Of a stretch of DNA of 32,139 nucleotides, positions 7,583 to 16,564 are shown piece after piece. The notes beneath the pieces were generated by a model. It was given only the letters and a program-made list of their open reading frames with translations, was not told the origin of the DNA and did no database searches. Origin of the DNA: Caldilineaceae bacterium (lineage in GTDB: Bacteria; Chloroflexota; Anaerolineae; Caldilineales; Caldilineaceae). A program made the position numbers and the translations under genes. How positions within the stretch are numbered: the stretch's first letter is position 1; every line of letters begins with the position of its first letter. The DNA is taken from positions 1 through 32,139 of the forward strand of contig JACKBA010000053.1 in the NCBI GenBank assembly GCA_020634815.1. The letters are read 5' to 3'.

Positions 7583-8962
7583 TTGACTGCGATCCATCCT
7601 GAACTCCAGACTGCGTTTGACTGGATCGACGCGCACCGCGACGAGGCCATCGCCGACTTGCAGCGCTTCGTGCAGCAGAAGAGTGTCAGCGCGCAGAACA
7701 TCGGGCTCGAAGAGTGCGCGCAGCTCGTCGTCGCCATGATGCACGCCGACGGGCTGGACGCCACGGCGTATCCAACCCCCGGCGGGCCGCCCTGTATCAT
7801 CGGTCACGTGCCCAGCCGGTCGAGCGACAAGACGCTGCTCGCCTACGCCCACTACGACGTGCAGCCGGAGGAGCCGGTGGAGAAGTGGAGCTACCCGCCC
7901 TATGGCGGCGTGGTCGACAAAGGGCGCCTGTGGGGGCGCGGCGCCACGGATAACAAATCGGGCGTGCTCGCCTTCACCAAAGGCGCCAAGGCGTGGCTGC
8001 AGACGCGCGGCGATCTGCCGGTGAACGTCAAGTTCATCACCGAGGGGGAGGAGGAGATCGGCTCGATCCACCTCGGCCCCTTTATCGAAGCGAACCCGGA
8101 ACTGGTGCGCGCCGACGCCATGCACTGCCTCGACGGCGGCGTCGACCCCAGTTCCATGGTGCCGGACATCGACCTCGGCCTCAAGAGCGTGCTCTTTGTC
8201 GAGCTGGTCGCACGCGGCGCCAATGCCGACATCCACAGCCTCAACGCGCCGCTGCTGCCCTCGCCCGCCTGGGACCTGGTGAGCGCCCTCAACACGATGA
8301 TGGATGCCAACCGGCGCATCCTCATCGACGGCTGGTACGAGGGGCTGTGGGAACTGGGTGACGAGGAGACAGAACAGTTGGAAGCAAATGCCGCCCGCCT
8401 CGACCTGGACCAGCTCAAGGCGGAGTGGGGCATCGAGCAGTTCGCCCTGGGCCGCGACGGCGTCGATGCGCTGCGCGCCCGCGCCTACGAGCCGACCTGC
8501 AACATCGCCGGGCTGACCTCCGGCTACCAGGGACCGGGCAGCAAGACCATCGTCCCCAACGAGGCGCGCGCCAAGCTCGACATGCGCCTGCCGCCACTCA
8601 TCGACCCGGCCAAGGCCATCGAGAAGCTCAAGCGCCACCTGGTCGAGCACGGCTTCGGCCATCTCGAGGTGATCATCCGCGGCGGGACGCCCGAGCCGCC
8701 CTACAAGATCAGCGTCAAGGAGGATATCAGCCATGCAATCATCCGCGCCGCCGAGCTGGTCTTTGGCGCGCCGCCGGTCGTCAACGGCGTCAGCGCCGAG
8801 GGGACGATCCTCAAGCATGTGTGGATGCCGACGGTGCTCACCGGCTTCGCCCAGCCCGACTGCAATCTGCACGCACCGGACGAGAGCATCGACCTGGAAC
8901 ACTACATCAAGGGCATCAAGTACGCCGCCGCCATCATGTGGGAATACGGGCAGACAAGATAG
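7583..8962 (+). CDS. M20 family dipeptidase (first of a tandem pair)
   Basis: A 459-residue M20 metallopeptidase of the dipeptidase/CNDP type. The zinc-binding path is visible: His90 in AYAHYDVQP, bridging Asp123 in GRGATDNKSG, the catalytic Glu in ITEGEEEIGS near residues 156-158, Asp184 in CLDGGVDP and a late His in NLHAPDES. The dimerisation lid lies between about residues 200 and 390. The start is set at TTG 7583 because AAGGAAG at 7569-7575 lies seven bases before it; an earlier in-frame TTG at 7565 has no room for that site. No signal peptide is seen, so it should cleave imported dipeptides or amide-linked substrates in the cytoplasm. It is followed at once by a paralogue, with palindromes on both sides. 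Confidence 0.92.
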   Translation: MTAIHPELQTAFDWIDAHRDEAIADLQRFVQQKSVSAQNIGLEECAQLVVAMMHADGLDATAYPTPGGPPCIIGHVPSRSSDKTLLAYAHYDVQPEEPVEKWSYPPYGGVVDKGRLWGRGATDNKSGVLAFTKGAKAWLQTRGDLPVNVKFITEGEEEIGSIHLGPFIEANPELVRADAMHCLDGGVDPSSMVPDIDLGLKSVLFVELVARGANADIHSLNAPLLPSPAWDLVSALNTMMDANRRILIDGWYEGLWELGDEETEQLEANAARLDLDQLKAEWGIEQFALGRDGVDALRARAYEPTCNIAGLTSGYQGPGSKTIVPNEARAKLDMRLPPLIDPAKAIEKLKRHLVEHGFGHLEVIIRGGTPEPPYKISVKEDISHAIIRAAELVFGAPPVVNGVSAEGTILKHVWMPTVLTGFAQPDCNLHAPDESIDLEHYIKGIKYAAAIMWEYGQTR

Positions 8963-8963
8963 G

Positions 8964-9055
8964 AATAGAACGCGGATGACGCGGATTGGGCGGATAAATG
9001 CGGATTGCTTTTGATCCGCGCAAATCTGCAAAATCCGTGTCATCCGCGTTCTATT
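8964..9055. repeat. GCGGAT palindrome, type A
   Basis: A 92-base imperfect inverted repeat between the two M20 genes. It starts one base after the first gene's stop and ends with TTCTATT directly before the AAAAGGAG ribosome site of the second. The outer arms match the copies at 7463, 17995 and 23315. Confidence 0.85.
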
Positions 9056-9068
9056 AAAAGGAGCTTCT

Positions 9069-10436
9069 ATGCAAGACATCTACGATTGGATCGACTCGCA
9101 TCGCGATGAGTTGGTGGCTGAGTTGCAGACGCTGCTGCGCCAGCCGAGCATCAGCGCGCAGAAGATCGGGCTGGAGGAGTGCGCGGCGCTGCTGCGCGAC
9201 CTGTGGGTGGCCGATGGCCTGCCAAACACGCGCATTCTGCCCGTGCCTGGCGCGCCGTCCATTGTCTACGCCACCGAGCCGGCCGCACAGCCCGGCGCCA
9301 GGACACTGCTCTGCTACAGCCATTACGACGTGCAGCCGCCGGAGCCGCTGGAGCTGTGGGTCGACCCGCCTTTTAGCGCGGCGATCCGCGACGGCGTGAT
9401 CTATGCGCGCGGCGCCACGGACAACAAGTCGGGCGCGCTGGCCTTTGCACGCGCGGCGCAGGCCTTCCGGGAGGTGCGCGGCGCCGCGCCGGTCAACCTC
9501 GTGCACTTCTGCGAGGGTGAGGAGGAGGTGGGCAGCCCGCACCTGGCCGCCTGGGCCGCGGACCACGCCGGCCTGCTCCAGTGCGACGCCAGCATCGGCC
9601 TGGACGGCGGCGTGCATCGCACCTCCTTCAAGCCGGAAATTCACCTGGGCATCAAGGCGATCCTGGCGGTGGAACTGCGCGTCAGGAGCCACGGCATCGA
9701 CTTCTGGAGCGGGCGCGCCCAACTCCTACAGGCAGAGGCGGCGGCGTGGCGGCTGGTGCACTGTCTGGGCACGATCTTTTCGCCGGAGGGGCGCATCCTC
9801 GTCGACGGCTGGTACGACGACCTGCTGCCGCCCGACGCCGACGACCTCTACTGGCTGCGCAACGAGCTGGCGCACTTCGACCGCGCCGAACTGGCGCGGC
9901 AGTTGGGCGTGCGCGGCGACTTCCCCTACGACGACGACATCGAGTTGCTCAAGGCGATCCACTACGGCGCGTCGTGCAACATTGCCGGACTGGCCGCGGG
10001 CTATGGCGGCGAGGGCATGAAGACGATCGTGCCGAGCGAGGCGGTGGCCAAGCTGGATTTCCGCTGCCCGCCCAACCTGGAGCCGGCCGTGCAGATCGAG
10101 AAGCTGCGCGCCCATCTCCACCGGCACGGCTACGATGACGTGGAGATTCTCACCCACACCGTGCGCGGCAACCCCTACAAGACGCCGGTGGCCGAAGCCA
10201 TCAGCCAGGCGGTCATCGCCGCGGCGGACACGATCTGGGGGGCGCCGCCGCTGGTGATGGGCGTCAGTACGCAGGGGACGATCATGACGGCTGTGCCCCA
10301 TCCCGCCGTGCTCAGCGGCTTTGGCGCGCCGGAGAACAATCTGCACGCGCCCAACGAGAACATGCCCATCGACCGCTACATCCAGGGGATCAAGTTTGCG
10401 GCGACGATCTTCCAGGAATTCGCCGAGCGGGCGTGA
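9069..10436 (+). CDS. M20 family dipeptidase (second of a tandem pair)
   Basis: A 455-residue paralogue of the preceding gene, with shared blocks such as IGLEECA, SHYDVQPPEP and ARGATDNKSG. Metal-site residues are kept: His86 (YSHYDVQP), Asp118 (GATDNK), the Glu pair in FCEGEEEVGS, the Asp of GLDGG and the late His of NLHAPNE. The ATG at 9069 has AAAAGGAG close upstream. It is the last gene of the rightward arm and converges on the cyclic amidohydrolase gene across an 82-bp gap. Divergence between the two copies suggests different dipeptide or N-acyl substrates. Confidence 0.92.
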   Translation: MQDIYDWIDSHRDELVAELQTLLRQPSISAQKIGLEECAALLRDLWVADGLPNTRILPVPGAPSIVYATEPAAQPGARTLLCYSHYDVQPPEPLELWVDPPFSAAIRDGVIYARGATDNKSGALAFARAAQAFREVRGAAPVNLVHFCEGEEEVGSPHLAAWAADHAGLLQCDASIGLDGGVHRTSFKPEIHLGIKAILAVELRVRSHGIDFWSGRAQLLQAEAAAWRLVHCLGTIFSPEGRILVDGWYDDLLPPDADDLYWLRNELAHFDRAELARQLGVRGDFPYDDDIELLKAIHYGASCNIAGLAAGYGGEGMKTIVPSEAVAKLDFRCPPNLEPAVQIEKLRAHLHRHGYDDVEILTHTVRGNPYKTPVAEAISQAVIAAADTIWGAPPLVMGVSTQGTIMTAVPHPAVLSGFGAPENNLHAPNENMPIDRYIQGIKFAATIFQEFAERA

Positions 10437-10442
10437 GAAGAC

Positions 10443-10516
10443 TAGACCGCGGATTTGACGGATTAGGCGGATTTTCGCGGATAAGATCCGATGAAATCCG
10501 CCTAATCCGTGGTCTA
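10443..10516. repeat. GCGGAT palindrome, type B (TAGACCGCGGATT ends), between convergent genes
   Basis: An inverted repeat of about 74 bases fills the gap between two converging genes. The right arm lacks nine bases present in the left arm (one GCGGATTTG unit). It could serve as a two-way transcription barrier, though no T-run follows it. Confidence 0.82.
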
Positions 10517-10518
10517 TC

Positions 10519-11895
10519 TCAATCTGGCCGCACGAAGCGCCCGCTCCCCGGCTCGGCGACGATCTTGCCCGCGTCGAAGACCACGGCACCGTTGACGAGC
10601 GTGGTGCGTACGGCCCCACGCTGGCGGCGCCCGTTGTAGAGCCGGTCGATGACCCGTGCCTTGGTGAACCAACGGCTGCTGTCGACGACGCCCACCGGCG
10701 CCGGATCGTAGATCACCACATCGGCGATGGCGCCGACCTGCAACGAGCCACGCTCCGGGAAAAGGTCGAATAGCTGCGCCGGCTGCGTGCTGATCAGGCT
10801 GATCGCCGTCTCTAGCGGGAAGCGCCCGTCCAGCGCCTCGGTCATGACGCCGGGCACCAGCGCCTCCACCCCCGGCGAGCCGATCGCTCCCTTCCAGATG
10901 TCGGCGACGCCGCGCTCTTTTTCGGCGAGCGTGAAGGGGCTGTGATCGGTCGTGATGGCTAGCAACGAACCGTCCAGCAGACCTTCCCAGAGGGCGATCT
11001 GGTCGACGGTGGAGCGCAGCGGCGGCTTGATCATGGCGAAGGGTCCCAGGCGATCCATGTCGGCGGCGGTGAAGAAGAGGTAGTGCGGGCAGGTCTCCCC
11101 CGTCATCGGCAAGCCGGCGGCCTGGGCATCCTGCAAGGCGTGGAGCGCCGCCGCGCAGGAGACGTGCGCAATGTGTACGTGCGTGTCCACATCGGCGCAC
11201 ATGACTGCCAGTTGCGCCACGCTCATCGCCTCCACCACGGGTGGCCGGCTGGCGACAAAGGCCGCGGGGTCGGTGCGCCCCGTCGCCCGGATGCGCCCTT
11301 CAAAGAGCTGGATCAGCCGTTCGTTCTCGGCGTGGCAGGAGATTAGTCGCCCCGTCTCCTTGACCAGCTCCAACGCCCGGTAGATCTGGTCTTCATTCTC
11401 GAGACACAGACCCAGGAATTCATCCTCGCGCCCCTTCTGTACGGCGTGGGTGAAGATCTTGTAGCCGCACGCCCCTGCATCGGCCATGCCGAGCACCTCG
11501 TCGCGGTCGAGCAAACCCGGCGCGCCGTAGAGACCGAAGTTGACGTAACTCTCGGCCTCGCCGAGCGCCTTGCGCATCTCGAAGACCTCGACGCGCGCAC
11601 AGCAGGGCACGCTGATCGGCATCTCGAGCACCGTGGTGACGCCGCCGGCCGCGGCCGCCTGCGTCTCGGTGATGAAGGTGCCGCGCTCCGGGTGGCCGGG
11701 GGCGCGCACGTGAAAGTGGATGTCGATGGCGCCGGGCATGACCAGGCAGCCCTCGGCCTCGATCTCGCGACGGGCGGCAGGCAGCGCGCCGGGCGCGGCA
11801 ATCATGGCAATCCGGTCCCCCTCGATACCCAGATCGGCGGAAACCTGACCCTGGTCGGTGAGCAAAGTGCCACCTTTGATGGCGATGTCTAGCAT
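10519..11895 (-). CDS. Cyclic amidohydrolase (dihydroorotase/allantoinase/hydantoinase superfamily)
   Basis: A 458-residue metal-dependent hydrolase of cyclic amides. The binuclear site is complete: His60 and His62 (DIHFHVRAPG), a lysine for carboxylation at 146 (CGYKIFTH), His188 (ISCHAE), His244 (HIAHVS) and Asp317 (TTDHSP). The TETQAAAAGGVTTVLEMP stretch is typical of allantoinase and class-I dihydroorotase relatives. There are no pyrimidine genes nearby, so a catabolic role opening an allantoin-, hydantoin- or dihydropyrimidine-like ring is more likely than dihydroorotase; the substrate is not certain. The ATG at 11895 has AGAGGT about six bases upstream. It is the last gene of the long leftward arm, 26 bp after the ArgE-like gene. 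Confidence 0.88.
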   Translation of the reverse strand: MLDIAIKGGTLLTDQGQVSADLGIEGDRIAMIAAPGALPAARREIEAEGCLVMPGAIDIHFHVRAPGHPERGTFITETQAAAAGGVTTVLEMPISVPCCARVEVFEMRKALGEAESYVNFGLYGAPGLLDRDEVLGMADAGACGYKIFTHAVQKGREDEFLGLCLENEDQIYRALELVKETGRLISCHAENERLIQLFEGRIRATGRTDPAAFVASRPPVVEAMSVAQLAVMCADVDTHVHIAHVSCAAALHALQDAQAAGLPMTGETCPHYLFFTAADMDRLGPFAMIKPPLRSTVDQIALWEGLLDGSLLAITTDHSPFTLAEKERGVADIWKGAIGSPGVEALVPGVMTEALDGRFPLETAISLISTQPAQLFDLFPERGSLQVGAIADVVIYDPAPVGVVDSSRWFTKARVIDRLYNGRRQRGAVRTTLVNGAVVFDAGKIVAEPGSGRFVRPD

Positions 11896-11921
11896 GTCAA
11901 ACCTCTACTGGGGAGCTAACT

Positions 11922-13088
11922 TCACGCAAGCAACGTTTCGGCGGCAAAGTGCCGCAAGATCCGATAGGTTGTCTCAAGTTCGTCGACTGCTACGAACTCG
12001 TCGGTCGAATGTGCGACCTCGTAGGTGCCCGGGCCGAAGACGACCATGCCCTGCCGCGCCACATCGACCAGGTGCTTGGCATCGCTGCCGGGCAGGTAGC
12101 CGACCGGCGCCGGCGGCGTGCCGGTCGCCTCTGCGCTGATGCGCAGGAAACGGCGAAGCAATTCGCTGTCGGCGTCGCTCTGGAACCAGTTGCTGACGAG
12201 GTACTCGCCGACAGTGTAGGTCCGCTCGGGATCGGCCGCCTGGCGTGCGGCCACGATCTGTTCCAGTTCAGCGATCACCGCCTGCGGATCCTCGCCGGGC
12301 ACCATGCGCCGGTCGACGCGGATGGTGCACGCGTCGGCCACGACGTTGGCGCTGACGCCGCCCTCGATGACGCCGACATTGATGCTCGCCGGGCCAAGCA
12401 GCGGATGTGGGCGGCGCTCCAGCACCTCGGCCTGGTAGCGCTCCAGGTCGAGGATCAGGTGCGCCATGCCGTTGATGGCGTTGCGCCCGCGCCAGGGATC
12501 CGTGGCGTGCGAGGTGCGGCCGGCCACGTGAAAGGCCGCGCGCAGCACGCCCTTGTGCGCCGTCGCCACGCGGTTCTGTGTCTGCTCGCCGACGACGACG
12601 AAGTCGCACGCCGGCACATGGCCGTTGTCCACCAGCCACTTCGTGCCCAGCCGCCCGCCGACCTCTTCCTCCGCGGCGCACACGACGACGAGCCGGCCTT
12701 GCACGCGCTCAGCCTGTGCGCCAATGTCAGCCGCCGCCAGCAGCATCGCCGCCAACGGCGCCTTGTCATCGACGCTGCCCAGCCCATAGACGCGACCATC
12801 GGCCACCGTGCCGGCAAAGGGATCGACGCTCCAGCGCGCATTCTGGCCCAGCGGCACCGTGTCGATGTGCGCGTGGTAGAGCAGCGACGGCGAGTCCGCT
12901 TCGCCCAGTACGCCCACGACGCTCCACGCACGGTCGTCGGGCGCCACCAACGTCGTGGCAAAGCCGGCGCTGCGCAAGTAGGCCGCGCAGAAATCGGCGA
13001 TGTCCCGGCAGTCGCCCGGCGGGTTGGGTGACGGGATGCGGATCAACTGCTGGAGCAGCGCGACCAGGTCGTTGGCTGGCGAGTTCAT
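11922..13088 (-). CDS. ArgE/DapE-type M20 deacylase
   Basis: A 388-residue M20 enzyme of the acetylornithine deacetylase/succinyl-diaminopimelate desuccinylase group. His74 (YHAHIDTVP), Asp107 (GLGSVDDK), the Glu run in CAAEEEVGG near 140-142, VVGEQT as the next ligand region and a C-terminal His in EVAHSTDE mark the zinc site. The ATG at 13088 is inside an ATGA overlap with the upstream gene, so it is probably translated by coupling; no ribosome site is seen. A longer open frame to 13565 runs antisense-like through the neighbour and is rejected. Its job is likely removal of an N-acyl or N-carbamoyl group from an amino acid made by the pathway. Biosynthetic ArgE is less likely, as no arginine genes are present. 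Confidence 0.9.
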   Translation of the reverse strand: MNSPANDLVALLQQLIRIPSPNPPGDCRDIADFCAAYLRSAGFATTLVAPDDRAWSVVGVLGEADSPSLLYHAHIDTVPLGQNARWSVDPFAGTVADGRVYGLGSVDDKAPLAAMLLAAADIGAQAERVQGRLVVVCAAEEEVGGRLGTKWLVDNGHVPACDFVVVGEQTQNRVATAHKGVLRAAFHVAGRTSHATDPWRGRNAINGMAHLILDLERYQAEVLERRPHPLLGPASINVGVIEGGVSANVVADACTIRVDRRMVPGEDPQAVIAELEQIVAARQAADPERTYTVGEYLVSNWFQSDADSELLRRFLRISAEATGTPPAPVGYLPGSDAKHLVDVARQGMVVFGPGTYEVAHSTDEFVAVDELETTYRILRHFAAETLLA

Positions 13089-14086
13089 TTGGAAATCAGG
13101 TTGTCGACGGTCTGCTCGATGACGCCGAAGAAGCAGCACCACTGTCCCTCGATGACCGACGGCCGCGAGCGCAGCCCGAAGACGACGCCGTCGCGCGGCG
13201 CCACCAGCTCGGCCAGCACGTCGCCGTAGAGATTGTAGATGACACCGAGCGGCGTGCCTTGCGGGATGAGCGTCTCGAAGGGCAGATCCGGGTTCCCGAC
13301 AAAGATACCCGTCGCCGGCGCCAGCAGCGCGATCTGGTAGCCTTGCTGCCACGCCGGCGCGTAGGTCGCCGTGCCGTCGATCATGCCATAGTGGCGCAGC
13401 ACGTTGAGGTAGCTGGCCGCCAGGTCCGCGGCGACGGTGTGAAAGTCGCGTGTCAATGTCCGGCAGTTGCCGCCCAGTTCCACGGTGATGCCGCCCTTGC
13501 CCAACGACCCCATCATCGAGCTGGGGTTGCCGCCGCCGACCGGGCTGCGAAAGACGAGCGGCCACTGCGGTCCCATGGCCGCGGCCAGCTCCAGGCTCAC
13601 CGGGTTGTCCGACGCAAAGATCATGTGCGCCAGGTACGAATGCTCGCCGCCCGAGTGCACGGCGATCTGCAAGTCGCCCGTCTCCTTCATGGCCAGCCAG
13701 TGGGCATGGGCGATGCGCTCGGTGGGGTAGCCGTCCGCTTTGCCCGGATAGATGCGGTTCATGTCGTAGCTGAAGGTATCCAGCGGGTCGCCGCGCATGC
13801 CGGCCGTGAAGGCGTTGACGTTCATCGCCGGCACGGCGACCACCGTGCCGCGCAACTGCTGCGGGTCGATCTGCTTGAGCGCCAGGAAGATGGAGAAGGC
13901 GCCTTCGGGTTCGTCGCCGTGCGTGGCGCCGTTGATCCAGAGACAGGGGCCATCCGCCACGCCGCGCACCACGGTGATGGGCATGGCGTAGGGGCGCCCG
14001 GCCATGTCCGCGCCAGCCTCGATCGCGCCGCGTTTCACTTCACCCGGCAGCACCGAGACGGTGCCAATTTGTATTGCCTTGCTCAT
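13085..14086 (-). CDS. Succinylglutamate desuccinylase/aspartoacylase-like (AstE/AspA) amidase
   Basis: A 333-residue protein of the M14-related AstE_AspA family. Zinc ligands fit His56 and Glu59 (INGATHGDEPEG) and His144 (IAVHSGG). DMNRIYPG carries the substrate-binding Arg, and GGITVELGG holds the catalytic Glu. A C-terminal beta-rich segment (about 240-333) is usual for the family. The ATG at 14086 is preferred to an upstream TTG at 14092 because AAAGGA lies six to seven bases before it. It should cleave an N-acyl-amino acid. It overlaps the ArgE-type gene by four bases, so the two deacylases are made together. Confidence 0.88.
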   Translation of the reverse strand: MSKAIQIGTVSVLPGEVKRGAIEAGADMAGRPYAMPITVVRGVADGPCLWINGATHGDEPEGAFSIFLALKQIDPQQLRGTVVAVPAMNVNAFTAGMRGDPLDTFSYDMNRIYPGKADGYPTERIAHAHWLAMKETGDLQIAVHSGGEHSYLAHMIFASDNPVSLELAAAMGPQWPLVFRSPVGGGNPSSMMGSLGKGGITVELGGNCRTLTRDFHTVAADLAASYLNVLRHYGMIDGTATYAPAWQQGYQIALLAPATGIFVGNPDLPFETLIPQGTPLGVIYNLYGDVLAELVAPRDGVVFGLRSRPSVIEGQWCCFFGVIEQTVDNLISK

Positions 14087-14134
14087 ACTCAATCCTTTTC
14101 TGCGAGGTTGGTGTCCATTTGAGTCTCAGAGTCC

Positions 14135-14272
14135 GTTTGGAAGCTACCAGATTCGACGCAGAGGCACAGAGATACAGAGGTTCGCAGAGGGAGCACAACA
14201 ACGAAGCATGGCTTTTCTCTGCGTTTTCTCTGTGCCTCAGCGTCTCTGCGTCAAGAGTGCGATTTTCCAAAC
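14135..14272. repeat. CACAGAG-type palindrome
   Basis: The gap from 14087 to 14278 is filled by a long imperfect inverted repeat. The outer stem is GTTTGGAA (14135-14142) with TTCCAAAC (14265-14272), and the inner arms are GACGCAGAGGCACAGAG and its near complement ending CGTCTCTGCGTC. This family is unrelated in sequence to the GCGGAT elements. It separates the aminotransferase from the deacylase genes. Confidence 0.78.
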
Positions 14273-14278
14273 ATACTC

Positions 14279-15472
14279 TCAGCGGTGCCTTGCCAGCACA
14301 CCGGCCATGCGCTCCAGCGCCAGCGCCAGTTGATCCTCCGGCTGCAAGACGCTGATGCGCAGCCAGTCCACCCACTTCTCGCCAAAGGCGGTGCCGGGGA
14401 AGATCAGCACGTGCCCTTCGCGCAGCAGCAGGTAGGAAAGCTCGAAGGCCGGGATGCCGCTCGACGCGGCGTTGGTGTAGACAAAGAACGCGCCCTGCGG
14501 CTCGCCAAAGCTGAAGCCGAGATCGGCCAGGCCATGCTTCATCAGCTCGATGCGCCGCCGGTAGATTTCCCGGTACTCCGCCACCACATCCTGCGGGCCG
14601 GTCGCGGCGGCGAGCGCGGCGTACTGGCTCACGGCAGAGAGCGGGCCGGTCGTCGCTGCCTTGACCGCCGTTAGCGCCGCAATGAAGTCGGCCGGCGCGG
14701 CCACATAGCCGACGCGCCAGCCGGTCATGGCGTAGGTTTTGGAGAAGCCGCCCAGCGTGACCGTGCGCTCGAACATGCCGGGTAGGCCGGCGACGCTGAT
14801 CTGCTCCGCCGGCGCGTAGACATACTTCTCGTAGATTTCGTCGCTGATGACTATCAGGTTGTGCCGCCGCGCAATCTCGGCAATGGCGGTCAGGTTGGCC
14901 CGGCTGACCACGGCCGATGTCGGATTGCTGGGCGAGATGATCAGGATCGCCTTGGTCTTGGGCGTGATGGCTGCTTCCACTTCGGCCGCACGCAGGTCGA
15001 AGTTGTCCTCCGGGTAGGTCGGCACCAGCACCATCCTGGCGCCGGCCTGGTGGATCGCCTCGTCATAGCTCGTGTAGCGCGGGTCGGGCACCAGGATTTC
15101 GTCGCCAGGGTCGAGCAGCGTCTGCATGAGCAGGTAGAGCGCCTCCTGCCCGCCGTCGGTGATGAGGATGTCGTCGCGCTGCACGGGGATGCCGTTGTCG
15201 CGGCGCAGATTCTCGGCCACCGCCTCGCGCAGCGCCGGCAGCCCCGCCACCGGCACCGGCAGATCGGCGCGGCCATCGAGGATCGCCGCGCGTGCGGCGG
15301 CGATGACGTGTTCGGGCGTGTTGAGGTCGGGGTCGCCGCGGCCCAGGGTGATGGCGTCGGGGATCTGGCCGGCCAACTCCATCAACGCATAGCGCAATTT
15401 GGTCCCGTCGGCCGCGACGGCGCGCAACTCGTCGGGCGTGACAATCTGGCCGGGTGCATGGTGCTTGCTCAT
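14279..15472 (-). CDS. Fold-type I PLP aminotransferase (class I/II), intact active site
   Basis: A 397-residue aspartate-aminotransferase-type enzyme. The PLP lysine is Lys245 (GGFSKTYAMTGWR), the pyridine-binding Asp is Asp211 (VISDEIYEKY), the SPSNPT loop lies near 181-186 and the substrate carboxylate Arg is in WLRISVLQ near the end. It should interconvert an amino acid and its 2-oxo acid. The start at 15472 is three bases beyond the stop of the upstream aminotransferase-fold gene, so the two are co-translated. The hydroxyacid dehydrogenase encoded further upstream could reduce the oxo acid. Confidence 0.93.
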   Translation of the reverse strand: MSKHHAPGQIVTPDELRAVAADGTKLRYALMELAGQIPDAITLGRGDPDLNTPEHVIAAARAAILDGRADLPVPVAGLPALREAVAENLRRDNGIPVQRDDILITDGGQEALYLLMQTLLDPGDEILVPDPRYTSYDEAIHQAGARMVLVPTYPEDNFDLRAAEVEAAITPKTKAILIISPSNPTSAVVSRANLTAIAEIARRHNLIVISDEIYEKYVYAPAEQISVAGLPGMFERTVTLGGFSKTYAMTGWRVGYVAAPADFIAALTAVKAATTGPLSAVSQYAALAAATGPQDVVAEYREIYRRRIELMKHGLADLGFSFGEPQGAFFVYTNAASSGIPAFELSYLLLREGHVLIFPGTAFGEKWVDWLRISVLQPEDQLALALERMAGVLARHR

Positions 15473-15475
15473 GAG

Positions 15476-16564
15476 CTATCGTCCCTTCACATCGTGCAGG
15501 GCAGCGTCGAGCGCCTCCAGCGCATCGGCCAGCGACCCGGAGGGTACGGCAATGCGGACGGTGCCCGGATTGCCCAGCAGCGCGCCGTCACCGATAATCA
15601 CGCCGGCAGCGTGGCAGGCGGCCGCCAACCGGCTGCTCTCCGCCACCTGCACCACGACGAACGCCACCGTGTCCGGCGCCAGGTAGGGAACCTTGTGGCG
15701 ATCCAGCAGGCTCAAGATCGCTTCCTGGCGCTCCGCTACTTCGGCGGCAATCTCGCCTTCGTCGACCTCGCTCGCCGCGGCCAGCGCCGCATACTGGCTC
15801 GCCGCGGCCGTGCAGATGGTGATCGACTGCTTCAAATCGCGCACCGGCGTGAAGACGCGCTTGGCACCGGCAATCCAACTGACATGCCAGGCACCGAGTC
15901 CCGGCACCTCGGCGAAGCTGCCGATGGTCAGCGTGCGTTCGGCCATGCCGGGCAGCGAGGCAAAGCGCACGAAGGGCGCCTCGGGCCGCACCGGACCGAC
16001 GCTCTCGTCGGCGATGATGGCGAGGTCGGCCGCGTCCGCCCAGGCCGCCAGCCGTTCCAGCGTGGCGGGCGCGACAACCTGGCCGGTGACGGGGTTGGGG
16101 TTGCTCACAATCAACAGCCCGCCCTGTGCGTCCGGCAGATCGCCGCCGGCGTCGAAGGTTGTCACGTTGGCGCCGGCAAACTCGAGCCCAGCCTGGTAGA
16201 CGGCAGGCGCCGGCAGCGGCAGATAGACGCGCTGTCCCGCGGCCAGCGCGCGCACGGCCACGTAGCGCGCTTCGGCCACGCCGCCGCAGATCGTGACCAG
16301 GGTCTCGTCGAGCGGCACGCCCGCTGCACTCATGGATGCGGCCACGGCCCGGCAGAGTGGCGCAATGCCCGGCCGCCGTGTGTAGTGGTCGCACAGGTGC
16401 TGCTCGACGGCGTCGATGGCGGACTCGCGCAGCGCGGGCGACGTGCTGCCGCTGGGAAACTCGCTGCTCAGGTCGATTACGTCCGCCGACGGATCCGGTG
16501 CGGGCGGCAGGATGCGCGCACGCTGCGCCGCCATGCCGCCAAGGATGGATGCAGCCATGGTCAT
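15476..16564 (-). CDS. Aminotransferase-fold protein lacking the PLP lysine (probable pseudoenzyme)
   Basis: A 362-residue protein that aligns by eye with class I/II aminotransferases: TICGGVAEARYVAVRAL, LLIVSNPNPVTG near 150-161, IIADES with Asp186, and PGTVRIAVPSG at the C-terminus with the carboxylate-binding Arg. The block that normally reads GSFSK plus GW(R)VGY reads GSFAEVPGLGAWHVSW, so the Schiff-base lysine is Glu219. The frame is otherwise intact and overlaps both neighbours tightly (ATGA with the VOC gene, three bases to the true aminotransferase), so it is probably expressed. It may be a partner subunit of the adjacent enzyme or a binding protein. Transaminase activity is not expected. 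Confidence 0.85.
   Translation of the reverse strand: MTMAASILGGMAAQRARILPPAPDPSADVIDLSSEFPSGSTSPALRESAIDAVEQHLCDHYTRRPGIAPLCRAVAASMSAAGVPLDETLVTICGGVAEARYVAVRALAAGQRVYLPLPAPAVYQAGLEFAGANVTTFDAGGDLPDAQGGLLIVSNPNPVTGQVVAPATLERLAAWADAADLAIIADESVGPVRPEAPFVRFASLPGMAERTLTIGSFAEVPGLGAWHVSWIAGAKRVFTPVRDLKQSITICTAAASQYAALAAASEVDEGEIAAEVAERQEAILSLLDRHKVPYLAPDTVAFVVVQVAESSRLAAACHAAGVIIGDGALLGNPGTVRIAVPSGSLADALEALDAALHDVKGR

Noticed and set aside
10437..10518. Rho-independent terminator between the convergent genes
   Set aside because: The palindrome is long but has no run of T on either side; I keep it only as a repeat that might act as a barrier.
10519..11895. Dihydroorotase of pyrimidine biosynthesis
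   Set aside because: No other pyr gene is in the window and the neighbours are catabolic; the residues alone do not separate it from allantoinase or hydantoinase.
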